Shown piece by piece: positions 33,361-43,791 of a stretch of 64,000 nucleotides of DNA (position 1 is the stretch's first letter; the number at the start of each line of letters is the position of its first letter). The position numbers and the translations under genes are program-made. Source of the stretch: Silicimonas sp963779765 (GTDB lineage Bacteria; Pseudomonadota; Alphaproteobacteria; Rhodobacterales; Rhodobacteraceae); assembly GCA_963779765.1 (NCBI GenBank), contig CAVZZP010000001.1, positions 930,001 to 994,000 of the forward strand, in the 5' to 3' direction. The notes under the pieces were generated by a model. It ran no database searches and had not been told where the DNA came from. It saw only the letters and a list, made by a program, of their open reading frames with translations.

Positions 33361-34383
33361 GTGGGCTATCGCGTCGTTGTCGCCGGCGCCACGGGGAACG
33401 TGGGCCGTGAAATGCTGAACATCCTGGCCGAGCGGGAGTTTCCCGCCGACGAGGTGGTGGCTCTGGCGAGCCGCAAATCCCTCGGGAGCGAGGTCAGCTA
33501 TGGCGACAGGACGCTGAAGACCAAGGACCTCGCCACCTTCGACTTCACGGGCTGGGACATCGCCCTGTTCGCCATCGGCTCGGAGGCGACGAAGGAGTAC
33601 GGGCCCAAGGCGGCGAAGGCGGGCTGCGTGGTGATCGACAACTCGTCGCTCTACCGCTACGACCGCGACGTGCCGCTGATCGTGCCCGAGGTGAACCCCG
33701 AGGCGATCGAGGGCTATGCCAAGCGGAACATCATCGCGAACCCCAACTGCTCGACCGCCCAGATGGTGGTGGCGCTGAAGCCGCTGCACGACCGGGCGCG
33801 GATCAAGCGGGTGGTCGTGTCGACCTACCAGTCGGTCAGCGGTGCGGGGAAGGCCGGCATCGACGAGCTGTGGGACCAGACGAAGGCGATCTACAACCCG
33901 ACGTCGCATGTGGGGCCGTCCAAGTTCACCAAGCAGATCGCGTTCAACGTGATCCCGCACATCGACGTCTTCCTCGATTCCGGCGAGACGAAGGAAGAGT
34001 GGAAGATGGTGGCCGAGACGAAGAAGATCCTCGACACCAAGATCAAGGTGACGGCGACCTGCGTGCGGGTGCCGGTGTTCGTGGGGCATTCCGAGGCGAT
34101 CAACATCGAGACCGAGGAGTTCCTGGACGAGGACGAGGCGCGCGACATCCTGCGGGTGTCTCCGGGGATCCTGGTCGTCGACAAGCGCGAGGACGGGGGC
34201 TATGTGACGCCGGTCGAATGCGTCGGCGACTTCGCGACCTTCGTGAGCCGGATCCGGCAGGATTCGACGATCGACAACGGGCTGAACATCTGGGTCGTGT
34301 CGGACAACCTGCGGAAGGGGGCGGCGCTGAACGCGGTGCAGATCGCCGAGCTTCTGGGGAATCGGATGCTGAAGAAGGGCTGA
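33361..34383 (+). CDS. asd: aspartate-semialdehyde dehydrogenase
   Basis: The 340-residue enzyme makes aspartate semialdehyde for lysine, threonine and methionine. It has the nucleotide-binding start VVVAGATGNVGREML, the active-site cysteine in IANPNCSTAQM near residue 131, and the substrate-binding SGAGKAGIDEL. The GTG at 33361 is preferred over an ATG 84 bases earlier, because AGGAGA lies five bases upstream and the product then has the family's length. Confidence 0.96.
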   Translation: MGYRVVVAGATGNVGREMLNILAEREFPADEVVALASRKSLGSEVSYGDRTLKTKDLATFDFTGWDIALFAIGSEATKEYGPKAAKAGCVVIDNSSLYRYDRDVPLIVPEVNPEAIEGYAKRNIIANPNCSTAQMVVALKPLHDRARIKRVVVSTYQSVSGAGKAGIDELWDQTKAIYNPTSHVGPSKFTKQIAFNVIPHIDVFLDSGETKEEWKMVAETKKILDTKIKVTATCVRVPVFVGHSEAINIETEEFLDEDEARDILRVSPGILVVDKREDGGYVTPVECVGDFATFVSRIRQDSTIDNGLNIWVVSDNLRKGAALNAVQIAELLGNRMLKKG

Positions 34384-34910
34384 GCCTTTCCGGGGATCGG
34401 AGACGGTCCCCGTGCGCCGGGCAGGATTGTCGCCGGGGTGGAAATGGGCGGGCGCGGGGATGAAAATTTCCCGCGCAGGTTGACGCGGCGTCGGCTATTT
34501 CGCCGATGCGGTTCGGATCATTAACCAATTTGTCCTAGAGAGCAGCCGGGGCGGTCCCGCCGCGCCCGGCCGCCACAAAGCTGCCGCAATCCGTTACGAT
34601 TGCTGCCTCAATCGGCCGATTGCCTGAAGTCATTGCAGGAGGACGAGAGGATTCCGCCGATGTCTCCGGACCAGACCGACCGCGCGCCGAGACCCGTCCG
34701 GGACGACGGACGCCTGTGGTCGTCGGGGGCACCGCTGTCGTCGCGCCTGATCGAGTTTCGGCCACCTGCCCTGCCCTGCGATATCAGGGGCCAGGTCATT
34801 CCCCTGACCTTGCGCCGCGCCGGGGGGCGGGAGCGGCAGACGGTCAGCGGGTTCTTCTGCTACGCGGCGCGGACATGAGTCTGCGCCTCACACTCACCCC
34901 AGGACACACG
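34384..34910. other. gap after asd, mostly non-coding
   Basis: A hairpin CGGGGA/TCCCCG lies just after asd. A 72-residue open frame at 34660–34878 (start MSPDQTDRAPRP, containing LIEFRPPALPCDIRGQ) has no well-placed ribosome site and resembles nothing I know; it may be chance. Nothing else was found. Confidence 0.3.
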
Positions 34911-35066
34911 ATGCCCCTGCAACTGACCGAGATCGCCAAGGCCCGACGCCGCATCGCCGACCACAACAAGCTTCTGAAGACGTCGGGAAAGACCGTGGCG
35001 AAGGTGACCCTGCCGCAGAACGCCATGCCCGTGTTCAGTTCGGTCCGCAGCAGCCGCTCGGCCTAG
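34911..35066 (+). CDS. possible 51-residue basic protein
   Basis: MPLQLTEIAKARRRIADHNK starts at an ATG with AGGA six bases upstream, and the short product is lysine/arginine-rich and ends SSRSA. No family is recognised. The stop overlaps the end of the converging carbonic anhydrase gene by four bases, a spacing typical of real genes. Codon use is normal for the genome. It could also be a chance frame. Confidence 0.4.
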   Translation: MPLQLTEIAKARRRIADHNKLLKTSGKTVAKVTLPQNAMPVFSSVRSSRSA

Positions 35067-35713
35067 ATCGGCTCGAAGGCGTCGGTCTCGGGGACGTACT
35101 GCGACAGGCCGCCTTCGCCGATGTCGGTCCAGAGGCCGTGGAGCGTCATCTCGTCCGCGTCCACCTTTTCCCGGACGAAGGGGAAGGTCATCAGGTTCGC
35201 CAGCGAAATCTTGACCGCCTCATGCTCGAGCGTTCGGATCGCCTGGGCATCGTCGGCGATGTCGGCGACTTTTTCGTAGCCGGGCCGAAGTAGGTCCATC
35301 CAGCGGCCGACGAAGCTGGACTTTTCCTCCAGCTCCGGCGCCTTCCCCGAACACATCGCGTGGCAGCCCGCGACGCCGCCGCACTGGGAATGGCCGATGA
35401 CGATGAGGTGCGCGACCTTGAGCGCCGTTACCGCATATTCGACCGCCGCCGAGGTGCCGTGGAGGTCGCCGTCCGGCTTGTAGGGCGGGATCAGGTTGGC
35501 GATGTTGCGGTGGATGAAGAACTCGCCCGAGTCCGCCCCGAAGATCGAGGTGACGTGGACCCGGCTGTCGCAGCAGGACACGATCATGGCGCGGGGCCTT
35601 TGCCCGTCCTCGGCCAGACGGCGATACCAGATGTGGTTTTCGGAGAAGGTGGTGGCCTTCCAGCCGTGGTAGCGCTGGACGAGGTAGCTTGGCAGCGGGC
35701 GGGCGTTCTTCAT
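35063..35713 (-). CDS. beta-carbonic anhydrase
   Basis: The 216-residue zinc enzyme interconverts carbon dioxide and bicarbonate. The zinc ligands and active-site dyad are seen in SCCDSRV (C-x-D-x-R near residue 48) and GHSQCGG (H-x2-C near residue 110). The start at 35713 (MKNARPL) has GGAGAG four bases upstream. Bicarbonate supply for carboxylases or pH balance is the usual role; formate oxidation in the C1 pathway releases carbon dioxide, but no direct link is visible. Confidence 0.94.
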   Translation of the reverse strand: MKNARPLPSYLVQRYHGWKATTFSENHIWYRRLAEDGQRPRAMIVSCCDSRVHVTSIFGADSGEFFIHRNIANLIPPYKPDGDLHGTSAAVEYAVTALKVAHLIVIGHSQCGGVAGCHAMCSGKAPELEEKSSFVGRWMDLLRPGYEKVADIADDAQAIRTLEHEAVKISLANLMTFPFVREKVDADEMTLHGLWTDIGEGGLSQYVPETDAFEPI

Positions 35714-35823
35714 GGCGCTCTCCAGCATTTGAGTCGAATGCCGCGCAGCGTGCAGCGGACATCAACGAATTCTTTTCCTCCGACGAGGTACACCGGGCCC
35801 GGGTAGAGTGGAAGGGATCAATC

Positions 35824-36207
35824 GTGACCGAGAAGATAGCCGTATTGTGTCTGCGGGAGGCCGTGAGCCTCAGCCTGCCCGCGATCGTTTCAGCCGGCGG
35901 CGAGGGACCGCGCGAAGAACGGCCGGCGATGCCCGAGGACGCGGTGGAAGAAATCGTCGTCTGTCTGGCGGCGATCGAGGCCGCCTGGGCCGCCGGTGAG
36001 TTCCGTCGCCTGTCGAGCACGCTTGCCTCTGTCGCCGGACTGGCTCGGGCGACGGGCTTGCCCGACGTGGCACGGGTCGCCGACAGCGCTCTGGAGCTTG
36101 TTCAGGGTCACGACGACGTGGCGCTGGCGGCGGTCGTTGCGCGTCTTGTCCGGCTGGGCGAGGCGTCTCTCGCGACGCTTCTGGAAATCAGCTATCGCCA
36201 GCTTTGA
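35824..36207 (+). CDS. helical protein of unknown function upstream of leucyl aminopeptidase
   Basis: The 127-residue product from the GTG at 35824 (AAGGGA six bases upstream) is almost all alpha-helical, with a hydrophobic pattern resembling a four-helix bundle (EEIVVCLAAIEAAWAAGEFR, then RLVRLGEASLATLLEI). It has no visible phosphotransfer histidine, signal peptide or membrane helix. It is divergent from the carbonic anhydrase and lies 62 bases before the leucyl aminopeptidase start on the same strand, so the two may be co-expressed. Confidence 0.65.
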   Translation: MTEKIAVLCLREAVSLSLPAIVSAGGEGPREERPAMPEDAVEEIVVCLAAIEAAWAAGEFRRLSSTLASVAGLARATGLPDVARVADSALELVQGHDDVALAAVVARLVRLGEASLATLLEISYRQL

Positions 36208-36269
36208 CGGGGTTCCCCCTTGTGGCGGTTCGTCCTAGATTTCGGCCGAACCACGCGAGGACCCATAAC

Positions 36270-37651
<1,382 letters not shown>

Positions 37652-37655
<4 letters not shown>

Positions 37656-38485
37656 CCGACCGCCGGCTTCTCGCGTCGAACGGCCGGGTGGCGCATGTGT
37701 CGCTTCAGGGCGAGGTCGAGGCCGAGCGGTTCGTCGAAGGCGAAGCACGGCAGCTTCGCCGCACGACCTGGCTGCGGCGCGCGCCCGACGGGGCGGTCGA
37801 CCGGCAGCTTCTGTTCGGCGATCCGTTCCTGGTGCTGGAGGAGACGGGCAGCGCGGTGTTCGGGGTCAGCCGCAAGGATGGCTATGTCGGCTATGTCGAG
37901 GCGGACGCGCTGTGGGAGGGGGCAGAGCCCACGCACCGGGTGGCGATCCGCACGACCTGGGCCTGGGCCGCGCCCAATTTCAAGGTGCCGCCGGTCCTGG
38001 ACCTGCACATGTCGGGAGAGGTCGCGGTGACCGGCGAGACGACGCCCTGGACCGAGATCGCGGGGCCGGAGGGGCCGCTTTACGTGCCGACCAACCACCT
38101 GTCGCCCTTGGCCGAGGTCGAGGATCCGGTGACGGCGGCGCACATGATGGTGGGCACGCCCTATGTCTGGGGCGGCAACACGGGGTTCGGGATCGACTGC
38201 TCGGGCCTTGTGCAGGTGGCGTTCCGGGCCGCCGGGCGCGCCTGTCCGCCGGACAGCGACCTTCAGATGGCGATGGAGGGGGCGAGCCTCGAACATGGCG
38301 CGCTGAAGCGGGGCGACCTGGTGTTCTGGCGGGGGCATGTGGCCATGATGGCGGACGAGGTGTTCATCGTGCATGCCAACGCGCACCACATGGCAGTGGC
38401 GGTGGAGCCGCTGACCGAGGCCATAGAGCGGATCAAGAAGACGGATGTCGGCGGGCCGCTCGTGATGCTGAAGCCGGGAGACTAG
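37652..38485 (+). CDS. NlpC/P60-family peptidase with SH3-like domains
   Basis: The 277-residue protein has N-terminal bacterial SH3-like repeats (about residues 10–150) and a C-terminal NlpC/P60 domain with the catalytic Cys in GIDCSGLVQ (near residue 186) and His in WRGHVAMM (near residue 233), followed by HANAHH. It should cut D-glutamyl–diaminopimelate bonds of cell-wall peptides. There is no signal peptide, which suggests a cytoplasmic role in murein-peptide recycling, in keeping with translational coupling to the aminopeptidase. It converges on the DUF2794 gene with a 4-base overlap. Confidence 0.9.
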
Positions 38486-38829
38486 TCGACCGGGCGGATC
38501 AGCTTGCGCTCGAGGACGCGGAGGACGGCGCGGAGGTCGGAGCCGCGCTTGAGGATGCGTCCATCCATGCCGATGACGGCGTACAGGCCCTGCTTCTGGC
38601 GCAGCTTCGGGCGTTTCTCGATGCGGTACATCGGCACCTCGGCGGTGCGGCGGAAGATCGAGAACACCGCGACCTCGCGCAGGAAGGACATGCCGTAGTC
38701 GCGCCATTCGCCGGCCGAGACCATGCGGCCGTAGACCCCGAGGATGACGTTGAGCTCTTGACGATCGAAGGCGACCTGCTCGGGCACCGGGCTGGACTTC
38801 GGGAAGGGCGTCGGGTCCTGGACCGTCAT
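38482..38829 (-). CDS. DUF2794 family protein
   Basis: The 115-residue protein belongs to a small alphaproteobacterial family of unknown function. Characteristic parts are QELNVILGVYGRMVSAGEWR and YRIEKRPKLRQKQGLYAVIG, followed by GRILKRGSDLRAVLRVLE. It is basic and has no signal or membrane segment. Confidence 0.85.
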   Translation of the reverse strand: MTVQDPTPFPKSSPVPEQVAFDRQELNVILGVYGRMVSAGEWRDYGMSFLREVAVFSIFRRTAEVPMYRIEKRPKLRQKQGLYAVIGMDGRILKRGSDLRAVLRVLERKLIRPVD

Positions 38830-38955
38830 GAGGGGATCCTGCCCCCGCGGGGGGAGTGAATCAAGCCTCGCCGCAACTTCGCCACAAAAAAACCTTTGGG
38901 CCGGGATGCGCCGGACGTCATGTTGCCCAAGTTGCAGGGCATCAAGATCATGTAG

Positions 38956-39069
38956 CGAAAGACGCTATCCCCGATGCCGTGGAATCAACAGCCCCCACCC
39001 AGCCCGCGGCATCGGGGAACCCCCACACCGGGACGAGGGACCCCTCGCTTGTTGAAAGCGGGGGTTTTT
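38956..39069 (+). ncRNA. possible small RNA with intrinsic terminator
   Basis: An 11-bp perfect inverted repeat (CCCCGATGCCG at 38969–38979 with its partner at 39007–39017) is followed by an intrinsic terminator at 39042–39069. No protein gene on the plus strand ends within 470 bases upstream, so the terminator needs another transcript. A promoter-like TTGCCC, 17 bases, GATCAT lies just before, at about 38922–38950. The RNA would be about 115 nt. I do not recognise it as a known RNA class. Confidence 0.35.
39042..39069 (+). terminator. intrinsic terminator
   Basis: CCCTCGCTT (39042–39050) pairs with AAGCGGGGG (39056–39064), including one T-G pair, around a 5-nt loop, and five Ts follow. The form is that of a good Rho-independent terminator on the plus strand. 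Confidence 0.75.
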
Positions 39070-39176
39070 CGCGTTTAGGGGGTGGGCGTGGGTCGTCAAG
39101 CCTTATACGCGAGACCAAATCGCCATCCAGTGGACCCACAGTTGACCGCTTTTCGCAAACGGTAGACGGTTTCGAC

Positions 39177-39567
39177 ATGAAGTTTTCGTGGACAGGCGAA
39201 GTCAGCGCCGGGGTCTTTCAACGGTATCTCCGTGTCGGCACATACCTTGAGGAGTCCTTTCGCCGAGAACAGGCATTTTCGCCGCTGGCTTCGTCGGAAG
39301 TAAAGATTTGTTTTATTCCCATAATCATGGATGCCACGCTAAGACAGTTTTATCCCGCGCGCTCAGAAGTCGACCTAAAGGAGGGCGTGTTTTACTGCGC
39401 TCCTCAGTTGGACTACGACCTGTTCGCGAAAGGTGACTTCTCAGAGCAAGTTGCGCACTGCCTCGACGAAGCTGAGCGCTTCGGAGAGGTATCTGAGAAA
39501 GCTCCTAGATGAGGATGAGATCGCTGCACTTCAGGCAATATTCGAGCGGATGCGGGTAACGGGATAG
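39177..39567 (+). pseudogene. orphan immunity-like protein (Imm44-like pattern), one frameshift
   Basis: The first frame gives MKFSWTGEVSAGVFQRYLR, an isoleucine-rich middle (VKICFIPIIMDATLRQFYP) and LDYDLFAKGDFSEQVAHCL. After removal of one extra G near 39483 it continues as ERYLRKLLDEDEIAALQAIF to a stop at 39567, giving 129 residues. The pattern MKF-x-(S/T)GEV at the start and LDYDLF near residue 85 resembles immunity proteins of polymorphic-toxin systems (Imm44). No toxin gene is nearby. GC content is lower than that of neighbouring genes, a sign of transfer. The family call is a guess from pattern only. Confidence 0.5.
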
Positions 39568-39682
39568 CAGCCAAGTCTCTGTCCAGCCCGCAGCCAGGTG
39601 CGCGTCCCGCGGCGCGGACATGTGAGTTGCCAATCTCCCACCCGACCCCTCTATTCGGGCCAAACGGAACAGGAGACATCAA

Positions 39683-40555
39683 ATGCGCGACACGGTCATC
39701 GGCGTCATCGGCGGCAGCGGCATCTACGAGATCGAGGGGCTGGAGGGCGCGGAGTGGGTGGCGGTGGACACGCCCTGGGGTGAGCCGTCGGACCGGATCC
39801 TGACGGGGTCGCTGAACGGTGTGCGGATGGCTTTCCTGCCGCGGCATGGGCGGGGGCATGTGCATTCGCCCTCGACCGTTCCCTATCGCGCCAACATCGA
39901 CGCGCTGAAGCGGCTTGGGGTGACGGACGTGGTCAGCGTCTCGGCCTGCGGGTCGTTCCGCGAGGAGATGGCGCCGGGCGACTTCGTCATCGTCGACCAG
40001 TTCATCGACCGCACCTTCGCGCGCGAGAAATCGTTCTTCGGCACGGGCTGCGTGGCGCATGTGAGCGTCGCGCATCCGACCTGCGGGCGGCTGTCGGCGG
40101 TTGCGGCCGAGGCGGCGGAGGCCGCAGGCGCGAAGGTGCATCGGGGCGGGACCTACCTGGCGATGGAGGGGCCTCAGTTCTCGACCCTGGCCGAGTTGCG
40201 GATGTACCGCGAGGTCTGGGGCTGCGACGTGATCGGCATGACGAACATGCCCGAGGCCAAGCTCGCCCGCGAGGCGGAGCTTTGCTATGCGAGCGTGGCG
40301 ATGATCACCGACTATGACTCCTGGCATCCCGACCACGGCGAGGTCGACGTGAGCGAGATCATCCGGACGCTGATGGGGAACGCCGAGAAGGGACGCGCGC
40401 TGGCGGCAGGTCTGCCGGGGCGGCTGTCCGGCGAGCGGGCGGCCTGCGGGCAGGGCTGCGACCGGGCGCTGGAGTACGCGATCCTGACGCGGCCGGAGGC
40501 GCGGGATCCGGAGGTCGTGGCGAAGCTCGACGCGGTGGCGGGGCGGGTGCTGTAG
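39683..40555 (+). CDS. mtnP: S-methyl-5'-thioadenosine phosphorylase
   Basis: The 290-residue enzyme splits methylthioadenosine to adenine and methylthioribose-1-phosphate. The phosphate-binding start IGVIGGSGIYEIEG, the base-binding region MEGPQFSTLAE and IGMTNMPEAKLARE fit this subfamily rather than purine nucleoside phosphorylase. AGGAGA lies six bases before the ATG. apt, which salvages the released adenine, lies about 830 bases downstream, on the same strand, with the DsbA-like gene from the other strand between them. Confidence 0.94.
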   Translation: MRDTVIGVIGGSGIYEIEGLEGAEWVAVDTPWGEPSDRILTGSLNGVRMAFLPRHGRGHVHSPSTVPYRANIDALKRLGVTDVVSVSACGSFREEMAPGDFVIVDQFIDRTFAREKSFFGTGCVAHVSVAHPTCGRLSAVAAEAAEAAGAKVHRGGTYLAMEGPQFSTLAELRMYREVWGCDVIGMTNMPEAKLAREAELCYASVAMITDYDSWHPDHGEVDVSEIIRTLMGNAEKGRALAAGLPGRLSGERAACGQGCDRALEYAILTRPEARDPEVVAKLDAVAGRVL

Positions 40556-40558
40556 GAA

Positions 40559-40603
40559 CGAGGGGCTCTGCCCCTCGCGCTCCCCGGGATATTTGCGGAC
40601 CAG
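40559..40603. repeat. intergenic hairpin and family-typical repeat (bidirectional terminator)
   Basis: CGAGGGGC and GCCCCTCG (40559–40566 and 40570–40577) form a perfect 8-bp stem, followed by the tail GCTCCCCGGGATATTTG. Very similar hairpin-plus-'CCCCGGGATATTT' units occur between converging genes all over Rhodobacteraceae genomes. It lies between the ends of mtnP and the DsbA-like gene. Confidence 0.55.
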
Positions 40604-40611
40604 TGATGGGA

Positions 40612-41309
40612 TCAGCGGCAGGGCTGGCGGTCGTGTTCGAGCGCGACGAGGCGGTCGAGGGTGTCGCCGGGGACGTCTCCCATGACGAGGGTGGTGCCGA
40701 GCGTGAGTGCGGGCGTGCCCCAGACGCCGAGGGTGTCGGCCGCGGCGGCGTGGGTGGCGAGGGTGCGGGCGACCTCGGGGCTGTCCATCGTTTCGGCGAA
40801 GGCGGCGGGGTCGATGCCGGCGGCGACGGCGCCCTGTCGGATCATGGCGTCGGCGCCGCGTCCGCGCGGGGTGGCGTCGAGCGTGACGCCGAGGAGGCCG
40901 GCGGCGATTTCGGCCTTTGCGGCGGCCTCGGAGCCGGGACCGAGGAGGGGGAGCTGGAGGCGGGTGAGATCCAGGCGGTCGGTTCGGGTGGCGAGCTTCG
41001 CTTCGAGGCTGCGGCAATTCGGGCAGTTGGCGTCGGTGAAGATCGCCGCCGGGACACCCTGCCCCGTCGCCGGGGTAGAGAACGGCGCAGAGGTCGGCGG
41101 GCGAGAGGTCGCGCCGCTCGGTCGCCTCGATCCCGGCGAGGACCGCGCCGGTGGCCGAGCCTCCGGGGTCGGTGATGCCGTCGAAGGCGACCTGGCGCCA
41201 GCCGGGCAGGCCCTCGACCGGGGCGAAGGCGAGGTCGTCGTCCTGCGCGAGCCAGAGCTGCCAGCCTGCCGCGAGGGCGGCGAGCAGTCGCGAGGAGGAC
41301 GAAGGCCAC
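40612..41309 (-). pseudogene. DsbA-like thioredoxin-fold protein, broken by two single-base shifts
   Basis: Three frames join to a 231-residue membrane-anchored protein: MAFVLLA (GTG start at 41309), then LLAALAAGWQLWLAQDDDLA and SPADLCAVLYPGDG, then GVPAAIFTDANCPNCRSLEA to the end. The redox motif is CPNC, and GTPALTLG has the usual cis-proline. Extra bases are inferred near 41288 and in a C-run at 41062–41065 (plus-strand numbering). The product would be a periplasmic disulfide oxidoreductase facing outward from an N-terminal helix. It is divergent from apt. Confidence 0.75.
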
Positions 41310-41386
41310 GCGTCCGACCGTCCAACCGTATTGCCTTTCCCCTTTCGAGCCGTCTTGATGGCCCGGGCGTCAGGATAGGTCAGGCG

Positions 41387-41929
41387 ATGGACAACCGGAA
41401 GAAGACGGTCAAGGACTACATCCGCACCATCGTGGACTTCCCGCACGAGGGGATCATGTTCCGCGACGTGACGACGCTGTTCGCGGACGCGCGCGGCTTT
41501 CGCATCTGCATCGACCAGCTTCTGCACCCCTATGCCGGCGAGCGCATCGACAAGGTCGTGGGGCTCGAGGCGCGGGGGTTCATCATCGGCGGCGCCATCG
41601 CGCACCAGCTTTCGGTCGGTTTCGTGCCGATCCGCAAGAAGGGCAAGCTGCCGGGTGCCACGCTGACGCAGGCCTACACGCTGGAATACGGCGAGGCGGT
41701 GATGGAGGTTCACGACGACGCCATCCAGCCGGGCGAGAAGGTGCTGGTGGTCGACGACCTTCTGGCTACGGGCGGGACCTGCGAGGCGGGAATAAAGCTG
41801 ATCGAGCGAATGGGCGGCGACATCGTCGGCTGCGCCTTCATCATCGACCTTCCGGATCTGGGCGGGCGCAGGAAACTGGAGGCGCTGGGGATGGACGTGC
41901 ATGTCCTCTGCGAATTCGAGGGCGCGTGA
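41387..41929 (+). CDS. apt: adenine phosphoribosyltransferase
   Basis: The 180-residue enzyme makes AMP from adenine and PRPP. The PRPP-binding motif VLVVDDLLATGGT is at about residues 120–132, and the family's DFPHEGIMFRDVTTLF and GLEARGFIIGG are present. With mtnP upstream it salvages adenine from methylthioadenosine. Confidence 0.96.
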   Translation: MDNRKKTVKDYIRTIVDFPHEGIMFRDVTTLFADARGFRICIDQLLHPYAGERIDKVVGLEARGFIIGGAIAHQLSVGFVPIRKKGKLPGATLTQAYTLEYGEAVMEVHDDAIQPGEKVLVVDDLLATGGTCEAGIKLIERMGGDIVGCAFIIDLPDLGGRRKLEALGMDVHVLCEFEGA

Positions 41930-42245
41930 TCGTCCAATTTTAAGCGATCTTTAGGATTCGGCTCTTAGGACGGGGGCACGATCTGCAGATCATGTGTCTC
42001 TCACGAGTTGCGCCCCGCCCGGTCCCCCACCTGGGCGGGGCGATGCGTTTCACGCCGCTTGTTCTGCGTGCCGCAGGGTAGTATCACGCGGCGCATGACG
42101 CGCTTTTTCGACATGGACGATCGTGCCCGCCTGCCGTGGCGCTTTCACGGATCGCGGCGGACCGTGCTGGCCGGGCTCTGAGCCCGGAGCCAGCCCTTCG
42201 TCCCTGTCCGGCCCTCGGGCCACATCTCCGCCAAGGAACATCGCC
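41930..42245 (+). promoter_or_regulatory. long leader region of leuC with two stable hairpins
   Basis: The 316 bases before leuC hold a perfect 10-bp hairpin (42011–42020 with 42033–42042), a 28-codon open frame at 42095–42181 (start MTRFFDMDDRARLPW, end TVLAGL), and a 7-bp hairpin CCGGGCT/AGCCCGG at 42171–42187 that spans the stop of that small frame. A leader peptide followed by a hairpin recalls attenuation, but there is no run of leucine codons (three Leu in 28), so leucine attenuation is not supported. No T-run follows. Confidence 0.35.
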
Positions 42246-43653
42246 ATGACCGCACCCCGCACCATCTATGACAAGATCTGGGACGACCACGTCGTCCACC
42301 GCGCCGAGGATGGCACCTGCCATCTTTATATCGACCGCCACCTGGTCCACGAGGTGACGAGCCCGCAGGCCTTCGAGGGTCTGCGGATGACCGGGCGCGG
42401 CGTTCGCGCGCCGGAGAAGACGGTCGCGGTGCCCGACCACAACGTGCCGACCGACCCGACCCGTCTTGAAGGCATCAAGGACGAGCAGTCGCGCATCCAG
42501 GTCGAGGCGCTGCGGCAGAACGCCAAGGATTTCGGGATCGAGATCTACGACATCGACGACGCGCGGCAGGGCATCGTCCACATCGTCGGGCCCGAGCAGG
42601 GCTGGACCCAGCCGGGGATGACCATCGTCTGCGGCGACAGCCATACGGCCACGCATGGCGCCTTCGGGGCGCTGGCGCACGGGATCGGCACATCCGAGGT
42701 CGAGCATGTGCTGGCGACCCAGACGCTGATCCAGAAGAAGGCGAAGAACATGCTGGTCGAAGTCGAGGGCGAGCTTGCTCCCGGCGTGACGGCGAAGGAC
42801 ATCACCCTGACCGTCATCGGAAAGACCGGGACGGCGGGCGGCACGGGCCATGTCATCGAGTACCGCGGCTCGGCGATCCGGGCGCTGTCGATGGAAGGCC
42901 GGATGACGGTCTGCAACATGGCGATCGAGGGCGGCGCGCGCGCCGGGTTGATCGCCCCCGACGAGAAGACCTTCGCCTATGTGAAGGGCCGCGCCCATGC
43001 GCCCAAGGCCGGGCAGTGGGAGATGGCGCTGGACTATTGGCGGACGCTTCAGTCCGATGAGGGTGCGCACTTCGACAAGGTGCTGCGCCTTAAGGCCGAG
43101 GACATCCCGCCGGTCGTGACCTGGGGCACCTCGCCCGAGGACGTGCTGCCGATCACCGGCGTCGTGCCGGCGCCCGAGGACTTCCAGGGCGGCAAGGTGG
43201 AGGCCGCCCGGCGGTCGCTGGACTATATGGGTCTGACGCCCGGGACAGAAGCTGTCGGAGATCGAGATCGACACGGTCTTCATCGGGTCCTGCACCAACG
43301 GGCGGATCGAGGATCTGCGCGAAGTGGCGAAGATCATGGAGGGCAAGCGCGTCAAGGAAGGCCTGCGCGCGATGATCGTTCCCGGTTCGGGTCTCGTCCG
43401 GCTTCAGGCCGAGGAAGAGGGCCTGGCGCAGAAGCTTCAGGAGGCCGGATTCGAGTGGAGGATGGCCGGGTGTTCGATGTGCCTCGGCATGAATCCGGAC
43501 CAGCTTGCGCCGGGCGAACGCTGCGCCTCGACCTCGAACCGCAACTTCGAGGGACGCCAGGGCTACAAGGGCCGGACGCACCTTCTGTCGCCGGGCATGG
43601 CGGCCGCGGCGGCGATCACCGGACGGCTGACCGACGTGCGCGACCTGATGTGA
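42246..43653 (+). pseudogene. leuC: 3-isopropylmalate dehydratase large subunit, broken by one single-base shift
   Basis: LeuC carries the [4Fe-4S] cluster of isopropylmalate isomerase in leucine synthesis. The first frame runs from MTAPRTIYDKIWDDHVV through CGDSHTATHGAFGALAHG to SLDYMGLTPGT. After removal of one base near 43248 the second frame goes on with the cluster-cysteine segments IGSCTNGRIEDLREV and AGCSMCLGMNPD and ends normally at 43653. The joined length of 468 is normal. With leuB and leuD intact, loss of leuC would make the strain a leucine auxotroph, so a sequence error is likely. AAGGA lies eight bases before the ATG. Confidence 0.93.
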
Positions 43654-43672
43654 GGCGCCGCTGCCACGGCTG

Positions 43673-43703
43673 GAGCCGCCGCGGAAATCTTTCGCGGCGG
43701 CTC
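43673..43703 (+). terminator. hairpin after leuC
   Basis: An 11-bp perfect stem, GAGCCGCCGCG with CGCGGCGGCTC (43673–43683 and 43693–43703), lies 20 bases after the leuC stop. No T-run follows, but its place and strength suggest it ends or protects the leuC message. Confidence 0.5.
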
Positions 43704-43791
43704 TCTACAGTCTGCACGGAGTTCTGATAAATTGGTTCCTCATGAGAACAAGTCGCGCAAGCAAGCGCGTCGTCATCATTGAGGAAGAGAC

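Noticed and set aside
39413..41902. An 829-codon minus-strand open frame covering mtnP and apt
   Set aside because: It is antisense to two well-supported genes. Only a short inner part is real, as a piece of the frameshifted DsbA-like gene.
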